Positions 37,701 to 51,400 are shown, numbered from the stretch's first letter. The stretch is DNA of 64,000 nt from Tetrahymena elliotti 4EA (GCA_000231825.2 JH720343.1:578095-642094); one strand, 5' to 3'. Translations and numbers: made by a program. The notes: generated by a model from the sequence alone, not told the origin.

Positions 37701-40612
37701 GAATCTTAAAAGCCAATACCTAAACACCCCAACTATTTTTAGTATTTCAACCCTTAACCTATATACTGAAGTGCTGAATTCAAGAAATTATCATCCAATC
37801 CTATCTCTAACCAATGCAAGAATGGTAATCTATCTAGCATATCTTTAATAATAAATCCTATTTAGTTAGTGACATTACATTCAAGTAAACCAAGAGTTAT
37901 AGATTGTATAACAGAAAATTATGCTAAACACTCACATATTTATTGAACCTATTCATCAGCTACTCTTGAGTTTTTCCACAAGGTCAATCCTACTTATGTT
38001 AACTAATCTTTAAAATCTAAAAGATGGTTGCATATTTATGTTACTTATTTTTCATTTAAATAAGAATCCTACCAATCTATTTCTAATTCATTCAAACTCT
38101 TAAAAGCCTTTTTCAAGTATCCAAATAATATATCAATATCTTCATCTCTTGCATAATTCTTTTCCAAATGAATTTCAAATAAAGTCAATTAAGAATTAGA
38201 CCCTCTATCAACAAGATTTTGTATTATTTCCTCTATTTTTTCATTTTTTGTTTTTAATTGATTTGATTTATCTTACTTTTCATCTAAACCATTCTTTTTT
38301 TATTTATTTTTTGTTGAAGTATTATCATCTTCCAAATCACCTTCTTCCCAAAATATAGGTCTTGATTAAAATGATCCATTCAAATTTATTCTAAAGAAGC
38401 AAAGATTAGGAAAAGATAAAATAGGAATAATACTCTTTATTAAAATTGAAGAATTTAATTTCATTTAGGCAATCAAAAGTGTCAGCGAAGTCAAATTATT
38501 CTTATATGGCTTTAATGTTTTATAGAGTAAATTAACCTATGAGTTGTCACTATAAATACTAAATGAAAATTTAATTGAGTTAATCTTGTAAGCTTCTTCC
38601 AGTGATTCTTTAATTTCCAAACTTTAAAGTTTATTTTCAGGCTCTGAAAAGCCAAAATACAATCTACCATTCTTTTTAGGTATTTTTATTTTTCTTTTTA
38701 CATCATTTAACTTTACTCTTGTATTCTTAATAATTTCTTTCTCTTCAGTTTTTGTTTTTTTAATGCTTTTTTTAGATATTTATTTTTTTATTTTACCATT
38801 AGAAATATTGCTTTATTTAGTTTTTTATCTAGTAATTCTTCCCACAGGATAATCTTGTTATTCTTCTTTATCTTCTCCTTATTCAGCTTTAGTTCTTTTT
38901 TTATTATTTTATTTTTTGACTTTTGTTTTAGTGTTTTTTTAGTTTGATTTTTCTATTTTTCCATTTGAAATCTTTTATTCATTAGCTTTTTGTCTCGTTA
39001 TTCTGATATAATCTTATTTTTCTTGTTGTTCTTCTTTCTGCTCTTCTTGATTGTTATGGTTTTCATTATCTTCCTCCTCATTATTTTTTTGTTCTTAAAC
39101 TCCAAGCTTGTTGTAATTTTAAAGTAGAAGTAGGCTTAGCTTTTTTACATTTTTTTCATCAGATAGAGAAATCATTTGCTTTTTTTAGGTAAGCTTTTCT
39201 ATTTAAAGCTACCGTTTTAGTTATTTATTGATTAAATTTAAATCAAAGTTCATTTCATATATGCTTATAATTGAATCATAAACTGTTTAATATTGACTTT
39301 TGAAACTATTTTTAGCTCTTAATTCTTCTTTCTATTTCAGTTCTTCCCACTGATCTGAAAATTCAGTATAAATATCTTATTTAGATTTAGAATTTTTGCT
39401 TTTACTTAGTGATTTTCTTCTTCCCTTTTTCTTCTTCCTTAATTCTAAGAGATGCCATCTCTAGTTGTTTGAAAAATCATCCATAACTTAATTCACATAA
39501 TTACTTCTTTCAATACCAATAGATTCTTAAATTGTTTGCATCAACAATTTTTCAAAATTCTTATATTTTTAGTCAAGAATCTGATTTTGAAACAAATTTT
39601 TTTGAAGTATAACTGATAATGAAAAGAACAAAATCTAGGTGATTATAATTTAAATTGTCTGGTTATAAATTTGCCCATTTTATTTCATTGAAGTTTCTTA
39701 ATTTTCTTACACTGATATATTTTATTTTGCTTATTGTTCTCTTTTATTAATATCTTCATGTCCATTTTGGGTATTTTCACTAGCCTAGAGCAAATCTTTT
39801 GAGATAAATATTACAGGATTAAATAGAAAATATTTCTGCCTAGTTTAAGCAATAGAAGTTTTTTGAAGAGAATCTATGAAGAACGTAACACCAAGATCTA
39901 TAAGCAATAGCAAATCAGAAGTAGCATCATAAATCCAATTTATATAATCTTTACTTTAATACTTGAGTTAAAAATTAAATTGAGTAAAGAACATTTAAGT
40001 AATAATAACTATCTCTTTTTGCTCAATTTACTTAACTTAAAATATAGTTGGAATTAACTTGAACTTCTAATAGTTTTCCATAATTAAATTAAAATTCCTT
40101 ATTACTTCATTATGTAGTTATTATTTATTTGGGTGGTCACTATATTTTATTCTTATTATTGATAATTATTTTTTTGGTTAATTCTTTATATGAGCCTTTT
40201 CAATATTATAATATGTGTTTTCTTCAATAACCTAGATGCTTGACCAATCTATTTCTTCATCAAAATTGAATTCTTTTTAATGCAAATTGCTATGATCAAA
40301 TTTTTCAATAATATTCATCTAATTTTTATCTTCTTTTTCTTTTGTTATCTTTTACTACTATTAATACTAAAGTTAAAGTTATTCTTTATCTAAAACTACA
40401 TCTTCTTCTACTTAATCTATCTGCTTTTATGTAGAATTCTATTTTATTATCATTTCATTATTATTCAATTTTATTTCATCACTAATTTCATTATGTTGCA
40501 TTTCAATGACTTCTGTCTCTTTGCTTTTTTCTAATTACTTTTATTTCTGTTTTATCTAAAACTCTTGTTTATCTAAGATGATTTCTTCTTCTTAGTCAAA
40601 CTAGTTATCCAT
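34794..40612 (-). CDS. 1883-residue leucine-rich-repeat (RNI-like) protein
   Basis: Three exons fit exactly: 37019-40612 (1198 codons), 36194-36904 (237 codons) and 34794-36140 (449 codons including TGA), all with phase-0 junctions. The N-terminal 400 residues are acidic, Gln/Lys-rich and partly coiled (MDNQFDQEEEIILDKQ). A basic region (about 480-680, with KKKKGRRKSLSK and repeated ITRQKTKQ-like blocks) follows. From about residue 750 to the end the protein is a long series of irregular leucine-rich repeats of the ribonuclease-inhibitor type, for example LDLDFSGCHFFNDFF and LKRFTLCAQLNQMGNDGI. These typically form curved protein-binding surfaces. No kinase, F-box or membrane domain was seen. 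The last 60 codons after QEFNDR could be mis-included, because only the absence of TGA supports them. Confidence 0.85.
36932..36997. repeat. 33-bp tandem duplication in LRR-gene intron 1
   Basis: Two abutting 33-bp units differ at one base (GATACA versus GATAAA) and are followed by a partial third. The repeat lies inside the 114-bp intron at 36905-37018. Confidence 0.85.
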
Positions 40613-41201
40613 CTGTTACTATTTTAGATTCTGCAATTTTTTAAAACCTTTTATGTTAAGAGTTTTAGAAATATATTCTTTTCTTAACTTAACTTTCTAT
40701 TAAAAATTATTCTAATTTGCAATTAAAAAATATTAATTTTTAGATACAAATAGCTATTAATTAATAATAAATATTTTTGATTCGCTAAACAAATCTGAAT
40801 TTCAAGATAATTTATAAAAGGCGCAGGATAAAGAGAAATAAATAAATCAATTTAAAATAAAATATTAGAAATATTTAAAACCAAAAAATATTTTGTCCAT
40901 TTTTATCACAGAAGTAATAGTTTTTATGATATGATAAAAGAATTTTATAATTTAAATCTATTTTTATGAGATAATAAAATTGAAATGATGGATTTGGAAA
41001 TACATAGCTGCTTAAAAATATATAAAAACATCTACTAAGAAATATTCTACAATACTTAAAAAAAACAACTGAATAGAATTGATAATTAATTTACTTAATA
41101 GAATTGATAATTAATTTACTTAATAAAATAATCTTTTCTTTGTATATTAATATCTAATAACAAAATTTACTGAATTTGAGAGTTTATTTTAAATTCTTTA
41201 A
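40613..41201. other. Divergent promoter region
   Basis: Lies between the LRR gene start and a plus-strand gene. Contains a 25-bp exact tandem duplication at 41073-41122 and otherwise no recognised element. Confidence 0.6.
41073..41122. repeat. 25-bp exact tandem duplication, intergenic
   Basis: Two identical abutting copies of a 25-bp A/T-rich unit (ATAGAATTGATAATTAATTT and five more bases). Confidence 0.85.
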
Positions 41202-42794
41202 ATGAAAAGATCTGCGAATCAATCAAACTACTCTTCAACTAAGAGTTTATTAAATAGTAAGCAGTAAAATAACTTGAGCTCTAAAAAAAATTAAATTAGT
41301 GAGTTTTAAAAACCTGAATTTTTAATAGATGAAAAAGCTAATAATTCTTAATTGAATAGTATGTAAAACTCGTAGAAGCCTTCCAATAATAATAGCTCCA
41401 ATCATAATGGAGGATAAGATATTGAATCTTTTATGAAAGGAAAGAAATAAGTAGATGAAATTGAAATGAAAGATAAAAAAGAAATTAACAACTATAATTA
41501 AGATATTTAAAATGAAAGAAAAATGAGCATCAATAATACAAATAAAAACTAAGAATAATAAAATAAATTGTAAAAAGTTCATTAGAATAGATTATCAAAC
41601 GCTTATAAACTATCTTTGGAATAAAGATAAATATTTGCTAATTTTAGAATGAAAAGAGACTTATGGATTAGGGATTTGCAGGAAGTGTTTAACAAAATTT
41701 ATGAAAAGTTTGTAAATACGTTAAATATTATGAAAGAAAACTCTCTTGTTAATATCACAAAAGATGAAAAACTTAAATTTCGTAAACATCTCAGAAATTA
41801 AATGAAAGAAATAAAAAAAATAGCAGAAAGTTTGAGTGATAAAAATGATGATTTTATAAATCTGCACGATAATCTACCTATAACTCACTACTATAAAAAT
41901 AATATTATGGAAATGCATAGACTCCTCTAAATTTTACTTAAGTTGTAAATGGATAATAAATAGTTAGATAAAATTAAATTTTAAAAGAAATATGAAAATA
42001 AGTGTTCTGAACCTCTTATTTAAGAAATTAAAAGGAGTTACAGGAGAGTTTAAAGATTAAAAGCTGGAAATAGGTTAGGGTAGGTTATAAATGATTAACT
42101 AGAAGATCCTTAAATTGCAGCTATGATTTAAAACAACTAAAAAAATGAAGAATCTTAAGTAACAAATCCTTAATCATAAATAGTATCTAAGTAAATTGTA
42201 ATATCAGTAGAAGTTCCAAGATCTTCTATCATAAGCAGCAAACAATAATCAGTAAATAATTTTTAGCATCTAGAAAAAAGTAAAAATACAACAAACAAAA
42301 GCTAAAAAATGTATAACTCAAAAGAATAAATTACAGAAGATTAAGGTAATGAAAGTGAAGAAGAATATGACCCTTATTCTTTAGAGTAAGAGATAGATAA
42401 GAAATATTTAGATGAAAATCAAAATTTAAATATAGACCAAGCTATCAAAGAGTTTAACAGAAAGAAACTAGAATTGTAATCTATGATATCTAAATTCGTA
42501 GAAAAAGTTGATGAAAAAGATTTTAATTTTAATGAAAAATACCTCAATTTTAAAGAATACTTTTCAAGTAAAAAATTTTTCATTGATAAGTTAACATTTA
42601 GAGTTTTCTAAGAAAGATAAAATCATAATTATTCAAACTCTTGTCATAATATCAAAATTCAAAAAAATTTTTGTTTTTTTTCAAATGAATTGGAAGTACC
42701 TATCAAAAATAAGATTGAGATAAATTCATAAGAATATTAATTTAAAATGTTGAATGAAAAATTTCTAAATTTTAGAATTTAAAATGTTGAATGA
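41202..42794 (+). CDS. Asn/Lys/Gln-rich protein, possibly the 5' part of a split gene
   Basis: One frame of 530 codons starts MKRSANQSNYSSTK. The first 130 residues are Asn/Ser/Gln-rich. The middle (about 140-290) is helical and charged, with FANFRMKRDLWIRDLQ and KFRKHLRNQMKEIKKI. An acidic stretch (NESEEEYDPYSLEQE) follows. The frame ends in TGA at 42792-42794, inside the second copy of a 37-bp tandem repeat. Without that extra copy the reading would continue in the frame of the next gene without meeting a TGA. Either this is a complete gene with a terminal duplication or the first part of a broken one. No family was recognised. Confidence 0.7.
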
Positions 42795-42812
42795 AAAATT
42801 TCTAAATTTTAG
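42739..42812 (+). repeat. 37-bp exact tandem duplication at a frame break
   Basis: Copies at 42739-42775 and 42776-42812 are identical. Copy 1 in the upstream frame and copy 2 in the downstream frame give the same peptide (KMLNEKFLNFRIQN). Since 37 leaves remainder 1 on division by 3, the duplication shifts the frame and brings in TGA. Confidence 0.9.
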
Positions 42813-43071
42813 AATTTAAAATTTTAAGATTGATGATTATTCTGTAAAAACTATCAAAGGATACTAAAAATTTTTCAGTATTTAGAGATAAAATCATAAA
42901 ATAATTATTGAGAGATTTCACAATAATAGATATATTCATTATTCATTTTTAATACAAAATATCTAATGTTTATCTTAATTTTTGAGAGAATTTAAAATGA
43001 TTCAATTTATTTACAATTTAGAAATAATTTAATTTAAAACTTATTTAAATAATAAAGAAAGAAATGAGCTT

Positions 43072-44601
43072 ATGGGAATGTATTTAGGAGATCATTAACT
43101 AAATAAATTTATAGATGAAAATGAAAAGAGAGCAAGATAACCAATTAAATCAAATGATGGATATGATTTTGAAGATGATGAATTTTAGAATTTATACAAA
43201 GATTTAGATCCTAACAACTTTTAAGTAGATGACAGAAATATAGAAGCTTTGTAAAGGATAATAAAAATTAATGAAGAAATACGAAAAAACTTAATTGAAG
43301 AAGAGCATGCTAATAAAGTGAAAATTCTAGACTAAATGAATGTTGAGTAGAATTAATAATTTTGGACATCTGTTTTTGAAAAAAGAAGTACTACAGCTAA
43401 TTAGCTCAATGGAGTATTTAATAAAAATAAACCTAAAAACTTTAGATAATAAGAGAATCTTTCAAGCTCATAAAGTGAGAACCAGATAATTTTTAACAAA
43501 ACTCATCAAAACTTAAATTTTAATGAGCAAGGATAATAACAAGAAGAAACAAAAGATATATAAAGTATAAAAAAGTAATAAATGAAATTGTATCATGACT
43601 ACATTCATAGAAATGTTAACTATAGTGTTCATCCATCAAATCCTAACCTAAAACCACTTTTGACTGGCAAGTATGATCCTGATAAAATAAAATTTACAAG
43701 AGTTTCAGAAAACTAACCAATTAACATTGTTTCCTCTTTATCTACTGTTGAGTAAGTTTTAAATATAAAATTGTATTTCAAATAATTTTTTTTAATGTAA
43801 AATTATTATTTGATTAGGAAAGAATCACAAATTAAAAAAATGTCAATAATAAATAAAACACCTTACACCAATAAAATTGGCGATGACTTTTAAAAAACTT
43901 TTTATCAAAGTACTTTTTATTCTTCAGGATCTCTACCTCCAGCCAATAAAATTCTTAGTGATTTGTTAATAAAATATCCATAAACAGATAAAGATTCAAA
44001 TAGCCAGTTTATTATGCCTAAGTTTAGAGGATAGAAACTAACATATGAAGAGGAAATGAAATTAATTTCTAAATAAACTAGAAAAGATAATCCTCTTTAC
44101 CTTAATAAATTTAATGCTCGTAATTATTAAAATAGAGTTGCTCCTATGTCTTAAAAAAATGCCAGGTCTCACAGTAAAGATTCACCAAAAAACTAAAAGA
44201 AGTTTATGTCTCATACAAATCAAGGCTTTAATATGAATAAAAAAGAGTTTAATTTAAATGATAAATAAAAAGAAATAAACACTGGATTCAGTATTTAGAA
44301 TCAAATGAATTTAACACAAACAAAGGCATATGCTCCTATTTAAGTAGATTAGTAAGTATAATAGCCTACAGAAAATTCCTAAAACAATTTTACTTAAAAC
44401 TAAAACAAAATCACAAATTAATCTAAAGAACAAAACTTAATAGAAAATCAGTAAAAATAATAAGACTCAAGGCCAAATTTCTTCACAAAAAAAGACTATT
44501 TTAAAGATGAGATATCTTAAGTCTTCAGGGTATCCTAAAAAGACTTGTTATTTAAAATTAATGGTCCCTTTTGGAAAAGTTAGATGAGTAACAACAACTG
44601 A
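43072..44601 (+). CDS. Asn/Lys/Gln-rich protein, possibly the 3' part of a split gene
   Basis: Two exons: 43072-43751 and 43818-44601, joined in phase 2 across a 66-bp intron with GTAAGT and GATTAG ends; 487 residues. The first ATG gives MGMYLGDHQLNKF, which could be a myristoylation start, but the same frame is open upstream to 42776, so this ATG may be internal. Segments include DGYDFEDDEFQNLYKDL, YHDYIHRNVNYSVHPSNP and PPANKILSDLLIKYP; the C-terminal 200 residues are Gln/Asn/Lys-rich. No family was recognised. It may form one gene with 41202-42794. Confidence 0.7.
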
Positions 44602-45046
44602 ACATCTAAAAATTTTTTTATTTGTCAATAAGTTAATTTTTGATTTATTAGTTTATTAATATGTGATAGTGGTAACTATTTTAAAAATAATTATTATTTG
44701 CCTTTTTCTTAATATATTTTAAATATTGAAAAAATCATTCTTTTATCTCCTAAATAAACTTTTAAAAATCTTAATTTTAGTACAAGATTTCAAAAAAAAC
44801 TAGAAAATCAATTTTAATTTTAAGTTATTACTGAAAAGTTAATGTCTCAATTTTTTTGGTTTTAATAACTAAATATATCAATTATTGAATAGAATTAAAT
44901 AAAATCTTAAACCCAAATCTAAATCAATTTAGATTAAAATTTTTTCAGTTATTTTAGATGATTAAGGTTTATTAACTTAATTCATTTTAAAATTCTAAAT
45001 AGAAATTATTCGATAAAATAAACACAAAAAATTAAAAATATTTTTT
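44602..45046. other. Convergent intergenic region
   Basis: 445 bp between the plus-strand gene and the end of Sec63. Nothing was recognised. Confidence 0.6.
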
Positions 45047-47509
45047 TCAATTTTTCTTTTTATCATCAATTTTTTGCTCTTCGTTATTATCTTCTTGTTC
45101 ATCTTCAGCTTCTTAATCATCATTTGTATTGTCTTTTCCAAGATCTTTAGAAATATCAGGGATATCTTCTTCATCTTCCTCAGGCTCTTATTCTTACAAC
45201 TAACCCATGAGTTTTTAGACAAATGAAGGTTCTTTGAACTTTTCAATATCTTCAGGATGAATGTCTTCTTCATTTTGATGCTTAAAATATTAATTTATAA
45301 ATGAATGATAATTTTAATCTATAATTTTTGATAATAAAAGTACTTTTTCAGTACGGGGAGTAACTTTCAAGTTTAATTTGAAATATTCATCCATACCGAT
45401 ATAGCAATCAGGCTTAACATGTAATTCTAAACTAAATTCTCCTTAAGGAAGAGCCATTTTTTCATTGAATTCAATATATCTAGCTTGACCAGTTAACTTT
45501 TTTTATAAAATGTATTTATTTTAATTTGATTTTTTAAAGAAAATCTTACTTATTAATATTGGAAAATTCTTTCTTTATCAGTGACGAATACATGTAAATT
45601 CATATCTTTAGCATAAGGATATTTATGGCAGATAGCAAAAGTTCCTTCTTCTTTTTCAGGAATATTTTCACGGGTGATACCAACTCTAAGATTGAAAATT
45701 TAGCCTTCTTCAACAGTAACAGAAACAGTTTTGTTTTCAGAAGTAGTAGCTCTATAGCTTCCAGTATCATCTCTTTCATCTAACAAAACATCAAACTACA
45801 TTTTCATATTAGGGAAGGCATCAACTTCTTCATTAATATCATCAATGAATTTTTGTTTCTTAGATTCATCCAAATTAATTTCAAGATCATATTTTCTTTA
45901 ATCGGCAGGAGTATTTTGTAATGCTTTGAAGCTTTTATATTTTTAAGTAAGTTTTTTATGACTAACCTTTTTGTTTTAAACTGCAGAAATTTGCATGAGA
46001 TCCATATCATATTTAGTAGACCAAACTCCCTTTTATATAAAAAATATTATAATAACCCAAAGATATATGTGTATTTCATACTTAGAAGAAGTGTTATTAG
46101 AAGTGGATGGTATTTAAAAGAGTTTGAACACTTAAATATCTAGGATTTGTTTTAGGAAGCATGGCATTCAATTAAAGGCAGTGTTCAATAGCACTTTCTA
46201 AAATGCAAGGAGCCTATTGTAATAATAGGTCAAAGTGCTTCTAAGACTCTTTAGGAATTTCAATTCCTTCAAAATACAAAATGAGTAATTTTAAACCTTT
46301 AGTAACAATAGCATTTTTAGAATTTTAATATTCATCTAAGCATTAAGTTTTCTATTTTATTTAATAAGCAAACATTTTATTACATACCCTTAATTTATTA
46401 AAATTACTTTGGTAAAATATTCTTATTCTGATCTTGTAATAGGGAATCTAAATTCAGCACAATAACCTATAATCTCAATAAGTTTTGATGGTGGCATGTT
46501 TTAACTAAGTTTTTAGAAGGCAACCATATAGTTTTCTACTAACATTCCTATTGTTAAATAAAAATAATACTTAAAACTCAAAAATAGAAAATCAAAAAAT
46601 CTTTATTTACCATGGTTATTTTTGGATTGAGAACTATTTAGCCAAACCAAAACTATGATAGGTACTAAAATGACGAATAGTACAGAGAAGAATGCTAAAA
46701 TAAAAACATGATTTTCCTTCTTTTAGAAGAATGATGGCATAGCTATAGCTACTTATAAGGAGCCAGGACCATCTGGACTACCAAATTATTCGCAAACTTT
46801 CATCTTAGTTTCATCAGTCAAACATTCATTAGCTTTTGTAACAAGTAAGAATTTAGCAGCAGCTTCAGGACTAGGATTCTTATCAGGATGATAAAGCAAA
46901 ACCATTTTTCTATTTGATAAAATAAAATTTTATTAACATATTGCAATTTAAATTTTAAAATATATTGAGGTAGTTAACCTAAAATATTCTTTTTGGATTC
47001 ATATTTTTAGATAGAAGAAAGACTAAAATATAGAGAAATATACCTGTAGGCTTTTTTAATTTCAGGTTGAGTAGCTCCTCTTTAAATTTCTAAAATTTCA
47101 TAGGGATCAAATCTCTTTAAATCATCAGTCTTGGCAGTGAATTTAGATGTTTGATATGCAAAGTAGAGACATGCAATAAAGAAAATGATCTTTTTTAAAA
47201 AATAGATTATTCTTTTTAATATTCTGAATGCAAAAGTAACTAACTTACCAATAAATAGAATCTTTTGTTAAACTTTTGAGTTTTGAACTCTGCAGCTTAA
47301 TTAAGCCTTTTCTGCTCATAAGATTTATCTTTTGGATGAATTCTCTTGATCTAAGAATCGGTCTTAAATAAGTTTCTCAATATGAATAAACCTGAGATAA
47401 CAGCGACAAATGATAATATTGAAAAAGCAAAAAAGTAGAATGCTGAATCATCATATTACAAGTTTTAATCTCCTTAATTCCTTGTAAAATTATCTTTAAA
47501 GCTAGACAT
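45047..47509 (-). CDS. SEC63: Sec63, ER translocon J-domain protein
   Basis: Minus strand, several exons, starting MSSFKDNFTRNQGDQ. In order: a first membrane segment (FYFFAFSILSFVAVISGLFIL), a second (FYLLIIFFIACLYFAYQT), a J domain with DPYEILEIQRGAT and the essential HPD triad (LLYHPDKNPSPEAA), a third membrane segment (VFILAFFSVLFVILVPIIVL), a Brl-type region, and a very acidic C-terminus (EEDEEDIPDIS, EDEQEDNNEEQ). This is the complete domain order of Sec63, which recruits lumenal BiP/Kar2 through the J domain to pull proteins through the Sec61 channel. The acidic tail fits the known Sec62-binding end. Intron positions in the Brl region were not all resolved. Confidence 0.93.
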
Positions 47510-48414
47510 TTTAAAAATCCTTTTTGTTTCTTATTTTTTTATACCTAAAATAAATTGAAGATATCTAAATTATTTCAGTTTAATATTTATCTTGAATTAA
47601 GATATTTTCTTTAAAGTTAACTTTGATTTTAAATAATTAATAAATGCTCCATTAATAATACAATAAAAAAACAAACACTTGTCAAAATAAAAAAGTGTAA
47701 TTCAATCTAAAGATCAATTATTCAATTATTTAAGTAGAATTGATATTTTTAAAATTTTAATATAATCGTTTAATGAAATATTATTTGATATTTTAAAAAG
47801 AGTTTAATAATTTTAATTGGATATTAATACTATGAAAAAATTTTAAATCCTGTTAAAATTTAAGTTCGATTTTTAAATTTTTCAAAAAATAGCTAAAAAA
47901 TGATTTTTTCAAAGAATTTAATTTTCAATCATAAACTAAAATAATAAATACATCAAATGATTTTATAAAATTGTTTATTAAAATTAGGATTTAAATTTGA
48001 TTTTTTAAATAATAAATTTATCAATATATTTTATGCTCGAAGCCATAATTAAAAAATCTTGATAAAATAAGCCAAAAATTAATTACAGAAAACACAAAGA
48101 TTTTTTTGGGTGTATTAAAAAATATTTAACGTCATGGAAGGATTAAATAAGGAAAAGATTTATTTTTTTAGACATCTAATTTAAAACTTAAAATTATTTT
48201 TATGAAAGTAGCAATCTAAAAATAAATTTTGAAAGCTTAATTTTTTCTTGTTCTAGATTTTTTCTTTTATCTCTAATTCTTTTAATTTCTGCATTATTGA
48301 GCCATCAAATTCTATTTGTTTATTAATTTTATCAGAAATTTACCTTTTTCTTAAAAATTGGTAAATCTAATAACAGCAAAGTAAAAATAATATACTTATT
48401 AGTATTTATAATTA
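47510..48414. other. Divergent promoter region of Sec63 and the copine gene
   Basis: 905 bp of A/T-rich sequence between divergent starts. No coding or specific regulatory motif was recognised. Confidence 0.55.
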
Positions 48415-51400
48415 ATGGGAGGAGGACTATTTACGCCTGCTCAAAAAACAAAATCTAAAACAGATTAATCTTAGACCTTTTCAGATAATCATAATGTTGA
48501 TATTTTATAACCTGAATTTATATAAGAAAATGCCAAAGAATGTGTTGAACATGCCCTAATTGATGATGTTTAAATTAGATCTATGATTAAGTAAAAGTAC
48601 GAGTTTTACTTAAATTGTGTCAGATTACCTAAAATGGACTATATCTCTAAAACGGATGCAGCAATTTATTGCTATTTAGTTAAAGACAAGTAACTAATGA
48701 TTTATGATTTTTATAAATAGCTTCATAAATATAATTGTTCTTTCAAAGTATGAGAAGAAAGAATAAATTAAACTTAAATCAATCAGTAAATATTTGGATA
48801 AAAACAGTTTAATTTAATATAAATAGTGAACCAGAGTTTATACATAAAACTGAAATTATTGCAGATGAGCAAGATCCTTAATTCGCTAAACCCCTAATAC
48901 TAAGTGTAGATGTTACTTAGTATAATAAAGAGGTAAAATTAAATTTATAGCTTGAGCAAAAATATATTTAAAGAATGAATTTTTATAACGTTAATTATTC
49001 TATATAATTTCTTCAATTGCTATAAATATAAGGTAATTTTTAATATCTATGATATTGATAAGTATAATCATTTTGGAGATCACGAAAGATAATATATTGG
49101 TACTGTTTAAACCACGATTTCATATTTATTAACAGAGGAATTGTTTTAAAGTGCTATCAAATATGATGAAAAATAGAGTGGTGAAATTAAAAGAGAATAG
49201 TAGAGCTAAAAAAGGACATCTAAATCTGCTTAAAATTAATAAAGAGGAGAACTAAAAGCTAGATTATATAATTGTGATCAATCTTCTGATTATTATATTT
49301 TTTAATTAGAAGGAATAAATATAAAATCTAAGGAATCAATTTATTTGAGAGTTGTTACATAAAATAAAAATTATGGAGCTAATAATGAAACAGATAAAAA
49401 TGATCTGAAAATTTAAGAAGAGCCAAGAGAATTTCCAATATACTAAACTGACTTGACTAAAATATCTAAAACTATAAATTGGGGTAGATTTGAAATTCAA
49501 GAAAAGAAAATATTTAAATATTTAAAATTTGAGTTGTACTAATTTTATGAGAGCAGAGTTAAAAAAGAATTGATGGGTGAATTTAAAGTCTTTAAGGAAG
49601 ATATTAAAACTCTTCATGGAACTGAATAACCAATATGTATGTTAAATAAAAAAAAGGTGCAAGGAATATTGAAATTTTCTAAGGTTACTAAAATGATGCA
49701 CCCTCATACATTACTTTAGTATATTTATGGTGGATTAAATGTTCAATTTTTTATGGCTTTTGATTACTCTTAAATATCTAACAATATTTATTCATCTGAG
49801 CAAGAGAATATGGCAAGTAAATTAAATTGAAAAAAAAGAAAGTGTATATATCTTTTATTTATAAAGATCATTAGAATTTAATAAATTAATATGAATAAGC
49901 TCTGAGAAACTGTGTAGATCTTGTTAAATACTTTTCTAAAAACTAATTGGTTCCTATGTATGGTATGGGTGCAAGATTGCCTCCATCATATACTCACCAC
50001 AGTAACTGCTTTGCCTTATCAGGAGATTGGTATGACCCTGAAATAGATTTAAAATATAAAGAAGTAGCAATAAAAAGTATAATTTTATTCTTTTAGATTC
50101 TATGTTTTATAAAAATTTTATAATTAAATAAATAGTTTTTAAAGAGACATACAAGCATATAAAACCATCTTCAACTTTGATATTTTCAGATATTTTAAAG
50201 TTTATCAATGAGTATTGCTAAGGCGAGGAGTTTACTACTGATAGGTAAAGCTTCTAATAAAAATTTATACTCAAAATTTATTTTTTATTAAATTAATATA
50301 TAGATAAACTCTTTGTGTACTGCTGATTTTTTCTCATAATGAGCTTCTTTAATCCGATATTGAAGAGACTATGAATTAGCTAAAAAAATTTGTTGAAATA
50401 CCTTTCTAAGTTGTTAATATTGGAATTGGAACTTAAAATTTTGAATATGTCAACACTTTTTTAAATGTAGAAAATTATGAATCAAGAAAGAAATTTACTT
50501 TTGTCCCTTATGAAGATTTTAAAAATGATCAATTTGGATTCTGTCAAGAAATTTTTAAAAACCTACCATATTGTTTACTTGAAAAGGCTAGAAAATTAAG
50601 AATTCCTCCTATATAATGTTTTGATAGGTAAAACATAATTAAAAACAAAAAAATATATTTAGAGAAATTATTAAAAAAAATAAGTTTGCTTTCAGCTAGA
50701 GAATTCAACAAAAAAAATAAATGTATAGGAGAGAAAAAAAATTTTTAATGCATAAATGAACGCCCTTTTTTTGACTATTTGACTTTAGAGCTTGGATATA
50801 AAAATGAAATAATCAAAGGTAAATTAAACAAAATAATTAAAGATATAAAAAAGATATTTATTGGTTTTTATTTTGAAGATATTTTCATAGATGGACTTGA
50901 GGAAGAAGATCTTGGATTGGTTTTGGATAGAATAGGTTTTTATTCAAAACCTATTACTTCATAATTAAATTCAAAATTCTATGCTACTATTAAGCAGTAT
51001 GATGAATCGATACCTCAAGTCTTACTGAAAAAGGTAAAATATTTATAAATTATCAATCCTCTCTTCATAAAAACTTCTATTTAAGGTTAAACAGTTCCAC
51101 AGATTAAAAGAAAAATATAATGCTCATACTAAAAAGCAGGATAACAAAACACTAGAAATAAAGAAATAAAATCATGATAGCCTTTCTCCTTTTAGCTTTT
51201 TCTACAAAGCTGACTAAAAAAATCCTGATAAATAAGAATAGTAAACTAACCAATAATCAAATAGTAATAGATAAATAACATAAAAAATATGTTTTTAAAA
51301 ATATATTTTTTAATAAACTAGAACTGAGAATTGTACCTGATTATCCTGAGTCATATAAATATTTCAAAATTAATTCATCAAATAATCTATCTAACTAAGA

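Noticed and set aside
44995..46143. Several short open frames on both strands
   Set aside because: They are off-frame shadows of the acidic C-terminus and Brl region of Sec63.
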